64,000 nt of DNA from Prochlorococcus sp. MIT 0604 (GCF_000757845.1 NZ_CP007753.1:310001-374000), one strand, 5' to 3'. Shown: positions 19,968 to 34,638, numbered from the stretch's first letter. A program made the numbers and translations. The notes: generated from the sequence alone by a model not told the origin.

Positions 19968-20837
19968 ATGCTTAGCATTTCTGTAAAAGAATTTTTATTT
20001 TGGAAAAAAAAGCAACTTTCTAAGGGGGGAGATCATCAATCTCTATCTCTTTTACTAGATTCTTTAGGCGGTATATCAACTAGTGATCTAAACTCGTTTA
20101 ATATAAATCCTGAAGGAAACTTATATTTAAAAAAAAACCTAGAATTTTTAGAATCTGTTTGGGATGATCATTTACTAAAATCTTGCCCAATTCAATATCT
20201 CTGCGGAATAACTTTTTGGAGAAATTTAAAATTAAAAGTTACAAATAAAGTACTTATTCCCAGACCAGAGACAGAGCTCATAGTAGATATTGTCTTCAAT
20301 ATATTTCGAAGGAAGTCAGAGAAATTATTTTTTGCTGAATTAGGAACTGGATCTGGCGCTATAAGTATTGCGTTGGCATTGGCTTATCCATTGAGCGAAG
20401 GAGTGGCAACTGACATAGATCAAGACGCATTAGAAATAGCCATTAAAAATTATATAAATTCTTCTAAACAATCAAATTTGAAATTTTATTGTGGAAATTG
20501 GTGGTCACCTCTTGAAACTTTTAAAAGAAAAATAGACCTTGCTATTTCAAACCCGCCATATATTCCTAAAGATACTTATGAAAAATTACCCAAAGAAGTT
20601 AAAAATTTCGAACCTAAAGTTGCTTTATTAGGCGGCGAAGATGGTTTAAAACATATTAGGGAAATAATACAAAAAGCACCATTATATTTAAAAGACAAGG
20701 GCTGGCTAATTTTGGAGAATCATTTTGATCAAGGTGAAAAAGTAAAACAACTACTTATTAAAAATAAATTTACATCAATAGAAATTGTGAAAGATCTTTC
20801 AGGTATTGGTAGGTTTACCATTGGAAGATATAAATAA
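19968..20837 (+). CDS. prmC: Release factor glutamine methyltransferase
   Basis: Methylates the Gln of the GGQ motif in peptide release factors. SAM-binding GTGSG at residues 126-130 (FFAELGTGSGAISIALA) and the catalytic NPPY at 195-198 (AISNPPYIP) are clear, with a helical N-terminal domain containing PIQYLCGITFW. 289 residues is normal. The 3' end is followed after 22 bases by the Sua5/YrdC gene. Confidence 0.95.
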   Translation: MLSISVKEFLFWKKKQLSKGGDHQSLSLLLDSLGGISTSDLNSFNINPEGNLYLKKNLEFLESVWDDHLLKSCPIQYLCGITFWRNLKLKVTNKVLIPRPETELIVDIVFNIFRRKSEKLFFAELGTGSGAISIALALAYPLSEGVATDIDQDALEIAIKNYINSSKQSNLKFYCGNWWSPLETFKRKIDLAISNPPYIPKDTYEKLPKEVKNFEPKVALLGGEDGLKHIREIIQKAPLYLKDKGWLILENHFDQGEKVKQLLIKNKFTSIEIVKDLSGIGRFTIGRYK

Positions 20838-20859
20838 ATTATTATTGGTAATATTCTTA

Positions 20860-21441
20860 ATGAATTTAATAAACTGTAAATCAGCTTTAAATACTCTTCA
20901 AAGTGGGTTACCTATAATTTTCCCTACCGACACCTTACCAGCAATTGGATGCTTACCAAAATTTTCAAATATTATTTATGAGTTTAAAAAAAGAGATAGA
21001 AACAAACCCTTAATTCTTATGGGATCAGAACATGAACATTTAATTGATTATGTTCATGAATCAGCTAAAGAAGATTATGAAAATATAGCTTCAAAATATT
21101 GGCCTGGAGCTCTTACAATTGTTATTCCTGCTTCAGAAAAGCAGACTGTAAACCTAACTAGCAATGATCTTACTATTGGGTTGAGGATTCCAAATTCATA
21201 TATGGCACAATCTCTTTTAAGAGTTACAGGCCCATTGTTAACTTCAAGTGCAAATATTTCAGGTTTCAAAGGATCAATTACAGCTGAAGGTGTTGGATTA
21301 GACTTCCCTTCTGTAGACATTCTGGGGCCTATTCCATGGGAAAAAAGTAGTGAAAAAGCAAGTACTATAATATTCTGGAAGAAACGTGGAGATTGGAGAC
21401 TGATTAGAGAAGGAGAAGTATTAGTTGGGGAATTGTATTAA
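20860..21441 (+). CDS. Sua5/YciO/YrdC (TsaC) family protein
   Basis: Belongs to the family that forms threonylcarbamoyl-AMP for the t6A tRNA modification. Seen: GLPIIFPTDTLPAIGCLP, KRDRNKPLILMGSE (the KxR...KP signature), YWPGALTIVIPA and GPLLTSSANISGFKGS. The start chosen (MNLINCKSALNTLQ) gives a family-typical N-terminus; a longer frame would overlap prmC. At 193 residues it is the short TsaC form. Its stop overlaps the next small ORF (TAATG). Confidence 0.9.
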   Translation: MNLINCKSALNTLQSGLPIIFPTDTLPAIGCLPKFSNIIYEFKKRDRNKPLILMGSEHEHLIDYVHESAKEDYENIASKYWPGALTIVIPASEKQTVNLTSNDLTIGLRIPNSYMAQSLLRVTGPLLTSSANISGFKGSITAEGVGLDFPSVDILGPIPWEKSSEKASTIIFWKKRGDWRLIREGEVLVGELY

Positions 21442-21608
21442 TGTTTTTATTATTATTTTTTGTTTTATTAATCCAATTTTTAACTTATTGGATATTTGAA
21501 CCTTTTGCATTTTTTTTAGAGTATGTTCTCGAAATAAAATTGTTTCCTATCATTGCTCTTATGGGTTTAATCTTTTTATTCTCAGCAAATAATATCGAAC
21601 AGAATTAA
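21441..21608 (+). CDS. Small two-helix membrane protein
   Basis: 55 residues, almost entirely hydrophobic with two membrane segments (FLLLFFVLLIQFLTYWIF and FPIIALMGLIFLFSA). Its ATG overlaps the stop of the upstream gene in a TAATG junction, so translation is probably coupled. Family not recognised. Confidence 0.65.
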   Translation: MFLLLFFVLLIQFLTYWIFEPFAFFLEYVLEIKLFPIIALMGLIFLFSANNIEQN

Positions 21609-21619
21609 TTAAATCAAAA

Positions 21620-21691
21620 TGCCGGCTAACAGATTTGAACTGATGACCTTCGCTTTACAAAAGCGCTGCTCTACCGCTGAGCTAAGCCGGC
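21620..21691 (-). tRNA. trnT: tRNA-Thr (TGT)
   Basis: 72-nt cloverleaf. The acceptor GCCGGCT pairs with AGCCGGC, the anticodon loop TTTGTAA gives TGT, and the T loop is GTTCAAATC. CCA not encoded. Confidence 0.97.
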
Positions 21692-21756
21692 AATCACTTC
21701 ATCTTACAATTAGGGAGGGTCAATTATCAGTATTTTTTTAGCATTTTTTAAATTTA

Positions 21757-22092
21757 TTACTTTTTGATATCTTTATTAGCTTTATCAGATTTATCAGTTT
21801 TTTTGAATTTTATTTCTCCTGAAATGGTTCTTTTTATTGGTAAATTGGCAACTAATGCGGTCATTCTATCCTCAGTCTCTAAACTTACTGCAACCTCTTC
21901 AAAATCAATTTCAACATATTTAGCAACAACATCAAGAATCTCTTTCCTCATTTTATCTAAAAGATCAGTTGTTAAGGAACTCATATCAACCCTGTCATGA
22001 GCAAGTACAAGTTGTAATCTTTCTCTTGCTGTATTTGCACTAGAAGTTTCTCTGCCTAGTAATTTATTTATAAGATCTCTGAGAGTCATCAT
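21757..22092 (-). CDS. minE: Cell division topological specificity factor MinE
   Basis: Drives MinD off the membrane and so places the division site. The N-terminus [20 protein letters not shown] resembles the membrane-targeting start, followed by the MinD-binding region [17 protein letters not shown] and the conserved dimer domain ([17 protein letters not shown]). The tail is Lys-rich. Two ATGs stand in tandem; either may be used. It starts 1 base after the minD stop in the minC-minD-minE order. Confidence 0.95.
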   Translation of the reverse strand: MMTLRDLINKLLGRETSSANTARERLQLVLAHDRVDMSSLTTDLLDKMRKEILDVVAKYVEIDFEEVAVSLETEDRMTALVANLPIKRTISGEIKFKKTDKSDKANKDIKK

Positions 22093-22093
22093 T

Positions 22094-22909
22094 TTAAAAA
22101 ACCTTTGTTTGCATTAATCTGATGAATTTATCTTTAAGACTTTTGCCTTCTTTTTTGGGATCGATAATTGGTACATCTTTATTTGTAAGTCTTTGAGAAA
22201 CATTCAAATAACATTTTTTTGCAGGAGATCTTCCATCTGTTAGTGTCAGTGGCTCTCCTCTATTTGTACTTATTATTACCTGTTCATCTTCTAAAACAAT
22301 ACCTAACAAAGGCAAAGAAAGGATTCCTTGAACATCTTCGATAGATAACATTTCTTGACTAGCCATCATGTTTGGGCGAACTCTATTGATTACGAGTTGG
22401 ATAGGCTCTATATCTGATGTATTAAGAATCCCTATTACTCTATCCGCATCCCGCACTGCGGATAATTCTGGGTTAGTAACAACAATAGCTTCTTTACAGG
22501 CTGCAAGAGCATTTTTAAAGCCATCTTCTACACCTGCGGGACAATCTACTAACACAAAATCAAAGTTCTCACTTAGTAGCTCACTAATTTTTTTCATATC
22601 CTCGGGCTTCATCCAATCCAACATCCTTGGATCTCCAGCAGGTAGAAGAGCAAGATTAGGTTCTTTTTTATGTCTAACCAATGCTTGGTCAAGACGACAA
22701 TTCTTATCTAGAACATCTTGAGCCGTATAAATAATGCGATTTTCTAATCCTAGAAGGAGATCTAAATTTCTTAAGCCAAAATCAGCATCTAAAACAGCAG
22801 TTGTTGCTCCGCTATTGGCAAGTGCTATCCCTAGGTTTGCAGTTAAAGTTGTTTTACCAACCCCTCCTTTGCCTGAACAAATTAAGATTGTGCGAGTATT
22901 TTTCCCCAC
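22094..22909 (-). CDS. minD: Septum-site determining ATPase MinD
   Basis: Membrane-associated ATPase of the Min system. The deviant Walker [18 protein letters not shown] is at residues 11-27, with [19 protein letters not shown] and [13 protein letters not shown] further on, and the C-terminus carries the amphipathic targeting region ([15 protein letters not shown]). Starts with GTG. 271 residues is normal. Confidence 0.97.
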   Translation of the reverse strand: MGKNTRTILICSGKGGVGKTTLTANLGIALANSGATTAVLDADFGLRNLDLLLGLENRIIYTAQDVLDKNCRLDQALVRHKKEPNLALLPAGDPRMLDWMKPEDMKKISELLSENFDFVLVDCPAGVEDGFKNALAACKEAIVVTNPELSAVRDADRVIGILNTSDIEPIQLVINRVRPNMMASQEMLSIEDVQGILSLPLLGIVLEDEQVIISTNRGEPLTLTDGRSPAKKCYLNVSQRLTNKDVPIIDPKKEGKSLKDKFIRLMQTKVF

Positions 22910-23020
22910 GATTTTATGGATTTTCCAAATAATAAAGCCACTTGTAGAAAGTTAAATATTTTAAATATTAAGTAATTCTTAAATTTATCTAGTTTGAATT
23001 AATTTATTGCAAATGATTGA

Positions 23021-23683
23021 TTAATTTTTACTTTCGATTAGATGTGGTTTGATAATTATCGTTTGTTTATATATGACAGCAATTTCTGGATAACAATTTT
23101 TAGGCTTATCCTTTGGCCCAATAGCTATCACATCAGCAATTCTTAACTGTAAAGGGTTTAGATAAAGTGATGCAATAGAGGCATTTTTATTGCCACTTTT
23201 CCCTGCGAATGCGATCCCTAGTAATTTGCCCCAAACGTAAATATTTTTATTAGCTGAAACTATTGCTCCTGGATTAACATCTCCAATAATGCATAGGTTT
23301 CCATTTGAAGATATTCTTTCACCCGATCGTACTGTTCCTTTGTGAAGAATATCGTCTTTCTTTTGTGAATTGAATAATAGTAACTTATTTTTAATCTCTT
23401 GCTCTTTTTTAAAGACTGAATCTATTTTTAAGTACTTTCCACTTAGTATCGTATCTCTATTATTTGAGTAAATGCATAAGGAACAAATATTTATTTTGTC
23501 AAAATGATTTTTTAATTTTGATAATTGATGAGAACTTATTGATTCATTGATTGCAATAATTTTTGCTTCTAAAGGCCCCTTGATGGAAGAAAATCTTTTG
23601 AAAGTTTCATTGATATTATCTTTATCTAACAAAGAAAAAATTTCTAAATATTTACTTTTAGTGTTTTCTAAAACGATTTCCAT
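23021..23683 (-). CDS. minC: Septum-site determining protein MinC
   Basis: Inhibitor of FtsZ assembly recruited by MinD. The C-terminal half is a clear MinC beta-helix (GTVRSGERISSNGNLCIIGD, NPGAIVSANKNIYVWGKLLG, AGKSGNKNASIASLYLNPLQ, LRIADVIAIGP). The N-terminal half is divergent. 220 residues. It is separated from minD by about 110 bp but stays on the same strand, so one transcript with ctpA and the HD gene is likely. Confidence 0.93.
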   Translation of the reverse strand: MEIVLENTKSKYLEIFSLLDKDNINETFKRFSSIKGPLEAKIIAINESISSHQLSKLKNHFDKINICSLCIYSNNRDTILSGKYLKIDSVFKKEQEIKNKLLLFNSQKKDDILHKGTVRSGERISSNGNLCIIGDVNPGAIVSANKNIYVWGKLLGIAFAGKSGNKNASIASLYLNPLQLRIADVIAIGPKDKPKNCYPEIAVIYKQTIIIKPHLIESKN

Positions 23684-23693
23684 TGAATTAAAT

Positions 23694-24950
23694 CTAGGAA
23701 TTGTTTTTTATTAATGAAATTTCATTTTTTATTTCATTTTTGATCATACCTGGATAAATAATAAAGGAGCTTTCCTCAGATCTCATTAAAGTTTTTATCA
23801 ATGCAGAACTATTTTCTAATGAGCTTTGATAAGTGCCGTCCCATATTTTTAGTGCATTGTTAGATTCAAAACCTTTAAAAGACCTTTCCTTAATCCCGCA
23901 AAATATTTCTGAATCATAACCATTCTTTTCACATAATTTTGTGGCAAATGCAAGGATTTTTAATCTATTTATCTTGCTTAAAAAACTTATATCTGATGCC
24001 TTTAATAAGTCTCTATCAATAAACATTTTACATAGTGTAGAAAGTGGCTCAAAAGGTTCATCTTTCCATCTCATCAAATGATAATAAAAGGTTATATCAT
24101 CATTCCTTATGAAATCATTAAAATCAATCTTTGAAGGTGAAAAAATCCATTTATTTAGAGAATTATCTAACCAAATTTTTTTGTCGTAATTATGTTTTAT
24201 TGTGTATAAAATTTTCTCCAGAATCCATGTTGATATTTCGTTTATCCTGTGATTGTAGATTGTTCTATACATCAAGTTTCTAAGTACAAGGAAATGCTCA
24301 ATAGCAATAACTCCTTTTGGTTTGATTCCGATATTCCCATCAGGTGAAAAGGTAAGAGCTGAAATTATTCTCTCTAAATCTACTAAGCCATAATTAGTAC
24401 CTGTATTGTAACTATCGCGTAAAAGATAATCGAGGCGATCGCAATCTATCTCACTACTTATCAATGTTTTTAGAGGTTTTGAAAATAGTTGTTTTGATTG
24501 AAATAATTCACTAATTTTTCTGGGTAATTCGTTGTCATATTTTTTGAGGATTGAATTTATTGGAGAATAATTTTTAACTAAGTTTTCAGACCATTGTTCG
24601 TGATCATGCTTGAATATTGTTTCACTGGTATGGCTTAAAGGTCCATGACCTAGATCATGTAGTAGAGCTGCTCCATAAAGAACAAATTTATTTTCACAAA
24701 ATGAAGATTTACTTTCAATTAATCTCTTATAAATTTTTCTTGCTATACAAAAAACACCAATTGAGTGAGTAAATCTACTCGATTCTGCACCATGAAAAAG
24801 TAATGATGCCGCTCCCAGTTGTTTTATTCTTCTCAGTCTTTGAAAAGCAACTGTATCAATTAATTCCATAATCATTAATTCTTCTGGCTTTCCTCCATCA
24901 AAAACTATCTCTTTATGAATCGGGTCATGAAAAATTCTTTTAATACTCAT
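23694..24950 (-). CDS. HD-domain phosphohydrolase
   Basis: Metal-dependent phosphohydrolase of the SAMHD1/dGTPase-like class. Motifs: FHDPIHKEIVF at the start, QRLRRIKQLGAASLLFHGAE, FTHSIGVFCIARKI, the metal site LHDLGHGPLSHTSE, and SSEIDCDRLDYLLRDSYNTG with the second metal-binding Asp. About 418 residues. The ATG at MSIKRIF is chosen over an upstream TTG. It lies between ctpA and minC with gaps of 27 and 10 bases. The substrate (dNTP or another nucleotide) is not decided by sequence. Confidence 0.9.
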   Translation of the reverse strand: MSIKRIFHDPIHKEIVFDGGKPEELMIMELIDTVAFQRLRRIKQLGAASLLFHGAESSRFTHSIGVFCIARKIYKRLIESKSSFCENKFVLYGAALLHDLGHGPLSHTSETIFKHDHEQWSENLVKNYSPINSILKKYDNELPRKISELFQSKQLFSKPLKTLISSEIDCDRLDYLLRDSYNTGTNYGLVDLERIISALTFSPDGNIGIKPKGVIAIEHFLVLRNLMYRTIYNHRINEISTWILEKILYTIKHNYDKKIWLDNSLNKWIFSPSKIDFNDFIRNDDITFYYHLMRWKDEPFEPLSTLCKMFIDRDLLKASDISFLSKINRLKILAFATKLCEKNGYDSEIFCGIKERSFKGFESNNALKIWDGTYQSSLENSSALIKTLMRSEESSFIIYPGMIKNEIKNEISLIKNNS

Positions 24951-24977
24951 ATTTTTAGGATTTTTTATTTTCAATCT

Positions 24978-26273
24978 TTAGCCATTTAAAGATTTGATTT
25001 CTTCATTGTTTAATTCAATTGTTTGAACTGAAACTTCTCCTTTTTCTAAAAGCGAACCCAGAAATAATTCTGCATTCCTCACCCATTTATCTTCAGTACT
25101 TCCATAATCACTTGCATCCGGCAGATCAAGTAATTTGTCAGGAGTAATACCTTGGCCTTGAATATTATTACCTTTGGGAGTTAAGTAACTAGCCACTGTT
25201 ATGGCAATACCACTATCTTCTCCCAAGCTTTTTAGGGATTGAATTAAGCCTTTCCCATAAGTTTGTTCGCCCATAAGAATTGATCTCTCATTATCTTTTA
25301 AAGAACCAGCAAGTATTTCACTGGCACTTGCAGTACCTTTATTTACTAAAGTCACCATTGGTCCATCAAATGATGTCTCTTTTTGAGAGATAATTGCATC
25401 TTTGATTCCATTTCTATCTTTTGTCTCGACTACAGGTTTCTCACTCAATAATGAGTCTGCAACTGCTATACCTGAGCTTACTAGTCCCCCTGAATTATTT
25501 CTAAGATCCAGGATTAAGCCCTCAACCTCTTTCTCTTTTAATTCTTGAAGTGCCTCTTCAACTTTTTTGGGTACGCTTTCGCTGAATTGAGTTATCCTTA
25601 GGTATCCTATTGTGTGAGAATCGTCTCTTAATCTTTTTGTTCTAACAGGTCTGAGATCGACTGATCTCCTCTCTAGATCGACTTCTCTAATTTCTCCTGA
25701 TTCCGAAGATACTTCAATTAAAACTTTTGTCCCTGATTCACCTCTTAACTTAGAGGCTGTACTTGCAAGCCCTAATTTTTCTGATGAGATTCCGTCCACT
25801 GTCTCTATCAAGTCCCCGCTTACTATTCCAGCTTCTTCAGCTGGTGAACCCCCTAGTGTAGAAATAACTTTAACTTTATTGTCATCATCTTCACCTAATT
25901 GAAGCCCAACACCATTAATTTCACTCCCGAAATTACTTGATTTAAGTAGTTCATAATCTTTTGGACGTAAAACTCTCGTGTAGGGATCTTCTAGAGGTCT
26001 TAACATGTCTTCAATTGCGGAATAAGCCTCTTCACTTGTTTCAATTTGTTTCTGTAATGTTTTTTGTCTAATTCTTTTCCATTGGATTTCATCAAACTTT
26101 TCTGGATCATAAAAACCTTCGTTGACCAAGGTCCAAGCGTCAAGTACTAATTGCCTGCTATCACTGAGAGCATCCACTCTTTCTATCAACAAAATATTTA
26201 TAGAAATAATGATGATCATTGATGCAGTGATCACAGTTTTGAATGTTAAAAGTTTGTTAAAAGATGAATTCAT
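24978..26273 (-). CDS. ctpA: Carboxyl-terminal processing protease
   Basis: S41 serine protease, probably in the lumen or periplasm; in cyanobacteria CtpA cuts the D1 precursor. Signal-anchor like N-terminus (VITASMIIIISINILLIERV), PDZ domain with SEINGVGLQLG and SPAEEAGIVSGDLIETVDG, and catalytic Ser in TLVNKGTASASEILAGSLKD with the Lys in GEQTYGKGLIQSL. 431 residues from the ATG at MNSSFNK; a TTG lies seven codons upstream. Divergent from petB. Which Ctp paralogue this is cannot be told here. Confidence 0.9.
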   Translation of the reverse strand: MNSSFNKLLTFKTVITASMIIIISINILLIERVDALSDSRQLVLDAWTLVNEGFYDPEKFDEIQWKRIRQKTLQKQIETSEEAYSAIEDMLRPLEDPYTRVLRPKDYELLKSSNFGSEINGVGLQLGEDDDNKVKVISTLGGSPAEEAGIVSGDLIETVDGISSEKLGLASTASKLRGESGTKVLIEVSSESGEIREVDLERRSVDLRPVRTKRLRDDSHTIGYLRITQFSESVPKKVEEALQELKEKEVEGLILDLRNNSGGLVSSGIAVADSLLSEKPVVETKDRNGIKDAIISQKETSFDGPMVTLVNKGTASASEILAGSLKDNERSILMGEQTYGKGLIQSLKSLGEDSGIAITVASYLTPKGNNIQGQGITPDKLLDLPDASDYGSTEDKWVRNAELFLGSLLEKGEVSVQTIELNNEEIKSLNG

Positions 26274-26344
26274 TGGGTTAAGTGTTAACACCAAGTATAA
26301 GAATTTTAAGTAAGCTCTTTATATCAAAGCTAATTTTTTTTTGG

Positions 26345-27001
26345 ATGGCGAATTCTTCATCTGTTTATGACTGGTTTCAAGAAAGGCTTGAAATTCAAGA
26401 CATAACTGACGACGTAACTTCCAAGTACGTACCCCCTCACGTAAATATTTTCTATTGTTTAGGAGGCATAACTTTAGTATGCTTCCTAATTCAATTTGCA
26501 ACAGGTTTTGCAATGACTTTTTACTATAAGCCAACAGTTACACAAGCTTATAGTTCAGTCAGTTATCTAATGACCGATGTAAGTTTTGGATGGTTAATTA
26601 GATCTGTGCATAGGTGGAGTGCATCAATGATGGTTTTGATGTTAATTCTTCATGTCTTTAGGGTTTACCTTACCGGAGGTTTTAAGAGGCCAAGAGAATT
26701 AACTTGGGTTACAGGTGTTGTAATGGCAGTTATAACTGTTGCTTTTGGAGTAACGGGATACTCCCTGCCTTGGGATCAGGTAGGTTATTGGGCAGTTAAG
26801 ATTGTTTCAGGCGTCCCAGCTGCAATACCAATAATTGGTGACTTTATGGTTGAACTACTTAGAGGTGGAGAAAGTGTTGGACAATCCACTTTAACCAGAT
26901 TTTACAGTCTCCATACTTTTGTATTGCCATGGTCATTAGCAGTTTTCATGTTGATGCACTTTTTAATGATTCGTAAACAGGGTATTTCAGGTCCTTTATA
27001 A
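26345..27001 (+). CDS. petB: Cytochrome b6
   Basis: Heme-bearing core subunit of the cytochrome b6f complex. The start [20 protein letters not shown] is the family N-terminus; upstream in-frame codons overlap the ctpA promoter region. Cys38 in FYCLGG is the covalent heme c-prime ligand, and the helix histidines appear in [24 protein letters not shown] and [10 protein letters not shown]. 218 residues is usual. petD follows after 33 bases. Confidence 0.97.
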   Translation: MANSSSVYDWFQERLEIQDITDDVTSKYVPPHVNIFYCLGGITLVCFLIQFATGFAMTFYYKPTVTQAYSSVSYLMTDVSFGWLIRSVHRWSASMMVLMLILHVFRVYLTGGFKRPRELTWVTGVVMAVITVAFGVTGYSLPWDQVGYWAVKIVSGVPAAIPIIGDFMVELLRGGESVGQSTLTRFYSLHTFVLPWSLAVFMLMHFLMIRKQGISGPL

Positions 27002-27034
27002 ACTCTTATACTTAAATTATTATTAGTTTTCCAT

Positions 27035-27517
27035 ATGTCTACGTTAAAAAAGCCAGATCTATCTGATCCAAAATTAAGAGCAAAATTAGCTAAAGGTATG
27101 GGCCATAATTATTATGGTGAACCAGCTTGGCCAAATGATCTATTATATATCTTCCCGGTAGTTATCTTAGGAACTATTGCCTGTGTAGTTGGTTTAGCAG
27201 TTCTTGATCCTGCAATGTTGGGAGACAAAGCTAATCCCTTCGCAACACCCTTGGAAATACTTCCTGAATGGTACCTCTATCCAGTTTTCCAAATACTTAG
27301 GGTTGTTCCTAATAAACTTTTGGGTATTGCACTTCAAACATTAATCCCACTCGGATTAATGATTTTACCTTTTATCGAAAACGTTAATAAATTTTCTAAT
27401 CCATTTAGAAGACCAATAGCAATGTCCGTCTTCTTATTCGGAACTTTTCTAACAATATATCTTGGTATTGGGGCATGTTTACCAATTGATAAATCACTAA
27501 CCTTAGGCCTATTTTAG
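27035..27517 (+). CDS. petD: Cytochrome b6f complex subunit IV
   Basis: 160 residues with three membrane helices. It opens [20 protein letters not shown] and contains the quinol-site motif [21 protein letters not shown] (family PEWY motif). Partner of cytochrome b6 in the plastoquinol oxidation site; forms the petBD operon. It converges with the invertase gene 2 bases further on. Confidence 0.98.
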
Positions 27518-27519
27518 AC

Positions 27520-28959
27520 TCAAATTTTAAACATATCTAGATCGTTATATTCATTTCTTAAGAAATGATTCATTAATAAAAATCCAACAATTGTCCAAGT
27601 TTGATATGTTCTTGATTGTTGCCCAACCCAAGTACCTGTAGGTCCATCAAAATATTCTGCCCATTCTTGCTTAGGTAATTGATTAAGTTGACACCAGTAT
27701 GATTCCTCTATTAAAGATTTCATTTCTTCCATAAGAATCACATCGTCAGAACCATAATGTTTTTGATGTAATAAGACAGCTGTACCAAAAAACCAAAGTA
27801 AGCTGGGCCAATGACCACCGTTATGGTAACTCCAAGGCCAATTCTTTGGATCAGATCCAGTTTTATTTTGCCATTCTTCAACGTCCATATGAGGATGACA
27901 AATTCTCATAGGCATTTGAGCCATCAAATGCTGTCTGTTATGTAAAACTAATCTAAATAAAGCTCTTTGTTCTTCAGGAGGCAGTACTCCGAACATACAT
28001 GCTAAAGAATTGCCTAAACTGTAAAATCGAAAGTCAGGCCTTCCTGTCCTTATATTTCCAATTAAGTAACCACCTCTATTCTCTAACCAATCTTGTAGCC
28101 ATGAGGGAACCACTTGAGGTTGAACATTAAATTCATTGAAGTGTTGATCATCTCCATACTGCTCAGTTGGCCTTCTTCTTAAAATTTGCATTGTTTGGCT
28201 AGTAACCCAATAATGTTTTAAAAGAAAACTTCCTAAATCCTTAACCCATTGATTTGTAAGAATAAGTCTTTGATCTAGAAGTCTACTAACATGATCCGCT
28301 CTACTTAATTCCATTAAGTTAATACAACTTTTTAAACATCCATGAAGTAAAACTTCAACTTCTAGAGGTGCTCCCCATACATCCATAGGTCTATCAATCA
28401 TAAATGCGCAATCTGGAACAAAAAGTACTGGAGTACCCTCAAATGTTGGATGTAGAACTAGATCTAGTAGAAGTTGAATACCTCTTTGAACGCTTTGACT
28501 TTTTCCGAAGGCATAATCACCACTTTTGTTGACATAATACCAACATAAAATGGGCCACCATAAACTTGCATCAGCTGAAGTAATCCTCCCTATTGATCTC
28601 TGACCATAGTCTCCAATAAGCTGTCCATTTTCTTCAACGAAACTAGTAGGAAATACGCCACGTGTTTGGTAATTAGAGCTTTGTAACTCAAGGCATACAC
28701 TTAGGAACTTTTTGACAATTTCGTAACGTTTTTGGGTAATGAGATAAATCATTACGGGAACATTGTCTCTTAAAAATATTTCTCCATAATTTAATTTTTT
28801 ATTTTTTGTTGGGTGTTCTAGTGCAGCAACGCTTCCCACTAATTCGCCTGATATTTCAACCAAAGTCTTTTCGAAGTGTTTTTTTGCATTTGTTACAATT
28901 TTCTCTTCATCAGAACTTGGTCTTACTCTTAAATTTTTTTGACTAAATCTTTCTGCCAT
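27520..28959 (-). CDS. Neutral/alkaline invertase (GH100)
   Basis: Hydrolyses sucrose to glucose and fructose in the cytosol. Clear GH100 features: YGEIFLRDNVPVMIYLI, QSIGRITSADASLWWPILCW-like segment (active-site Asp), RRRPTEQYGDDQHFNEFNVQ, SLACMFGVLPPEEQR and ENRGGYLIGNIRTGRPDFRF, and the C-terminal YHNGGHWPSLLWFFGTA. 479 residues is typical. It allows sucrose, a compatible solute here, to be used as carbon. The gene stands alone, with its promoter facing the rRNA operon. Confidence 0.93.
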   Translation of the reverse strand: MAERFSQKNLRVRPSSDEEKIVTNAKKHFEKTLVEISGELVGSVAALEHPTKNKKLNYGEIFLRDNVPVMIYLITQKRYEIVKKFLSVCLELQSSNYQTRGVFPTSFVEENGQLIGDYGQRSIGRITSADASLWWPILCWYYVNKSGDYAFGKSQSVQRGIQLLLDLVLHPTFEGTPVLFVPDCAFMIDRPMDVWGAPLEVEVLLHGCLKSCINLMELSRADHVSRLLDQRLILTNQWVKDLGSFLLKHYWVTSQTMQILRRRPTEQYGDDQHFNEFNVQPQVVPSWLQDWLENRGGYLIGNIRTGRPDFRFYSLGNSLACMFGVLPPEEQRALFRLVLHNRQHLMAQMPMRICHPHMDVEEWQNKTGSDPKNWPWSYHNGGHWPSLLWFFGTAVLLHQKHYGSDDVILMEEMKSLIEESYWCQLNQLPKQEWAEYFDGPTGTWVGQQSRTYQTWTIVGFLLMNHFLRNEYNDLDMFKI

Positions 28960-29557
28960 TTCATTTATAACCCTTTATTTAAGCCTAGTTGTTTAATGAG
29001 ACTTTGAACAAATAAAAAATTAATAAAAAAATTTTGTATAAAAGGTTGCACAATTACAGTCGGATGGTTTAGTATTTTCTTCTGGGCAGAAATATAATTT
29101 TTGCACTATTCAAGAAATTACCTTAAATCTGATTTTTGGTAAATGAATGAATTTTTTGGAGATTTGATTTCGATCATTATTTTCAGCCAGAAGAAGGGTT
29201 TTACCTTCGAAATGAGTTACTCACTTGTTGTTTAACTCTGCACCTAGAAAATTTAAAAACTTAGGAACTGATGCTTTTATTGCGTCAAGAATAACTAAAT
29301 TTTTTTGGTTATTTCAAGATGTACATGCAATAAAGGTGTGAGGTCCCGTCAAGAGTATATAAAAATGTCATCAATTGCTAACTTATGGCTTTGATGCAAA
29401 CGGATCTGAGATCTTGGAAAGTCACTTTATAAATATTTAATGTGCACTCAATGTAATCCTTAAAATTTAAGGAGGCTGAAACTAAATACAAATACTGAAG
29501 TTTTTATTTGGATAAAGCAATTCAAATTGAGTAGATTTATCTACAAAAGGATTTGAA
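28960..29557. promoter_or_regulatory. Invertase/rRNA intergenic region (rRNA leader)
   Basis: About 600 bp between the invertase start and the 16S gene. No convincing ORF: the longest open frames are near 30 codons without protein-like composition. It should contain the promoter(s) and leader of the rRNA operon; no single -35/-10 pair stands out in this AT-rich DNA. An AAGGAGG stretch near 29470 is likely chance. Confidence 0.5.
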
Positions 29558-31044
<1,487 letters not shown>

Positions 31045-31168
31045 AGGGAGACAACAAAATGTTTAAAATTATTATTTTGTCACCTTAGGTCGATCGGTAT
31101 CTCACATTCTTAATTTATTAAGATTTTCATTTCCTAAGTTTTTCTAGGTCACACCCATTATTTTTCCT

Positions 31169-31242
<74 letters not shown>

Positions 31243-31254
31243 TATCTCTATGTT

Positions 31255-31327
31255 GGGGGTATAGCTCAGTTGGTAGAGCGCCTGCTTTGCAAGCAGGATG
31301 TCAGCGGTTCGAGTCCGCTTACCTCCA
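31255..31327 (+). tRNA. trnA: tRNA-Ala (TGC)
   Basis: 73-nt cloverleaf 12 bases after tRNA-Ile. The acceptor GGGGGTA pairs with TACCTCC (one G-T), the anticodon loop TTTGCAA gives TGC, and the T loop is GTTCGAGTC. Confidence 0.98.
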
Positions 31328-31457
31328 CTGATTACCACCTCTGCCATAATTTGTAATAGGAAACATTTTGAGTTGTGATCAAATTCTGAACGAATCTAGC
31401 TTCCTAATGAAATCATTAAGATGCTGGACTCATTGAATTTATTTCATTGTTTTCAGA

Positions 31458-31478
31458 GAACCTTGACAACTGCATAGA
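31458..31478 (+). repeat. 5' arm of 23S processing stalk / conserved spacer box
   Basis: Starts GAACCTTGACAACTGCATAG, a conserved box of cyanobacterial 16S-23S spacers. It is the reverse complement (one mismatch in 21) of 34494-34514, which lies between 23S and 5S. The two can pair to enclose the 23S rRNA in the precursor. Confidence 0.75.
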
Positions 31479-31581
31479 TTATTTTAAAGACAATAAGCAT
31501 CTTTAATGATGCAGATTTTTTATTTGTGCGAATGCATTAATAACAATTCTATTAAGCTGATGCTTCAATTTTGAAGTTATT

Positions 31582-34455
<2,874 letters not shown>

Positions 34456-34493
34456 AAATAAACTTAATTTATTGTTTTTAATTTATATAATTT

Positions 34494-34514
34494 TCTATGC
34501 AGTTCTCAAGGTTC
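34494..34514 (+). repeat. 3' arm of 23S processing stalk
   Basis: Located between 23S and 5S. It is the reverse complement, with one mismatch, of the spacer box at 31458-31478. The pair is probably the RNase III-type cutting stalk of the 23S precursor. Confidence 0.7.
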
Positions 34515-34520
34515 ACACTA

Positions 34521-34638
34521 TCCTGGTGTTCATGGCGATGTGGAACCACTCCGATCCATCTCGAACTCGGTTGTGAAACGCATCAGCGGCGAAAATATTT
34601 AGGGGGTAGCCCCTTGAGAAAATAGCTCAATGCCAGGT
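34521..34638 (+). rRNA. rrf: 5S ribosomal RNA
   Basis: Starts TCCTGGTGTTCATGGCGATG and ends ATGCCAGG, which pair as helix I. The CCGATCCATCTCGAACTCGG segment is the conserved loop region. Last gene of the rRNA operon. Confidence 0.95.

Noticed and set aside
29143-29235. 30-codon plus-strand frame in the rRNA leader
   Set aside because: No family signal and no protein-like pattern; expected by chance in AT-rich DNA.
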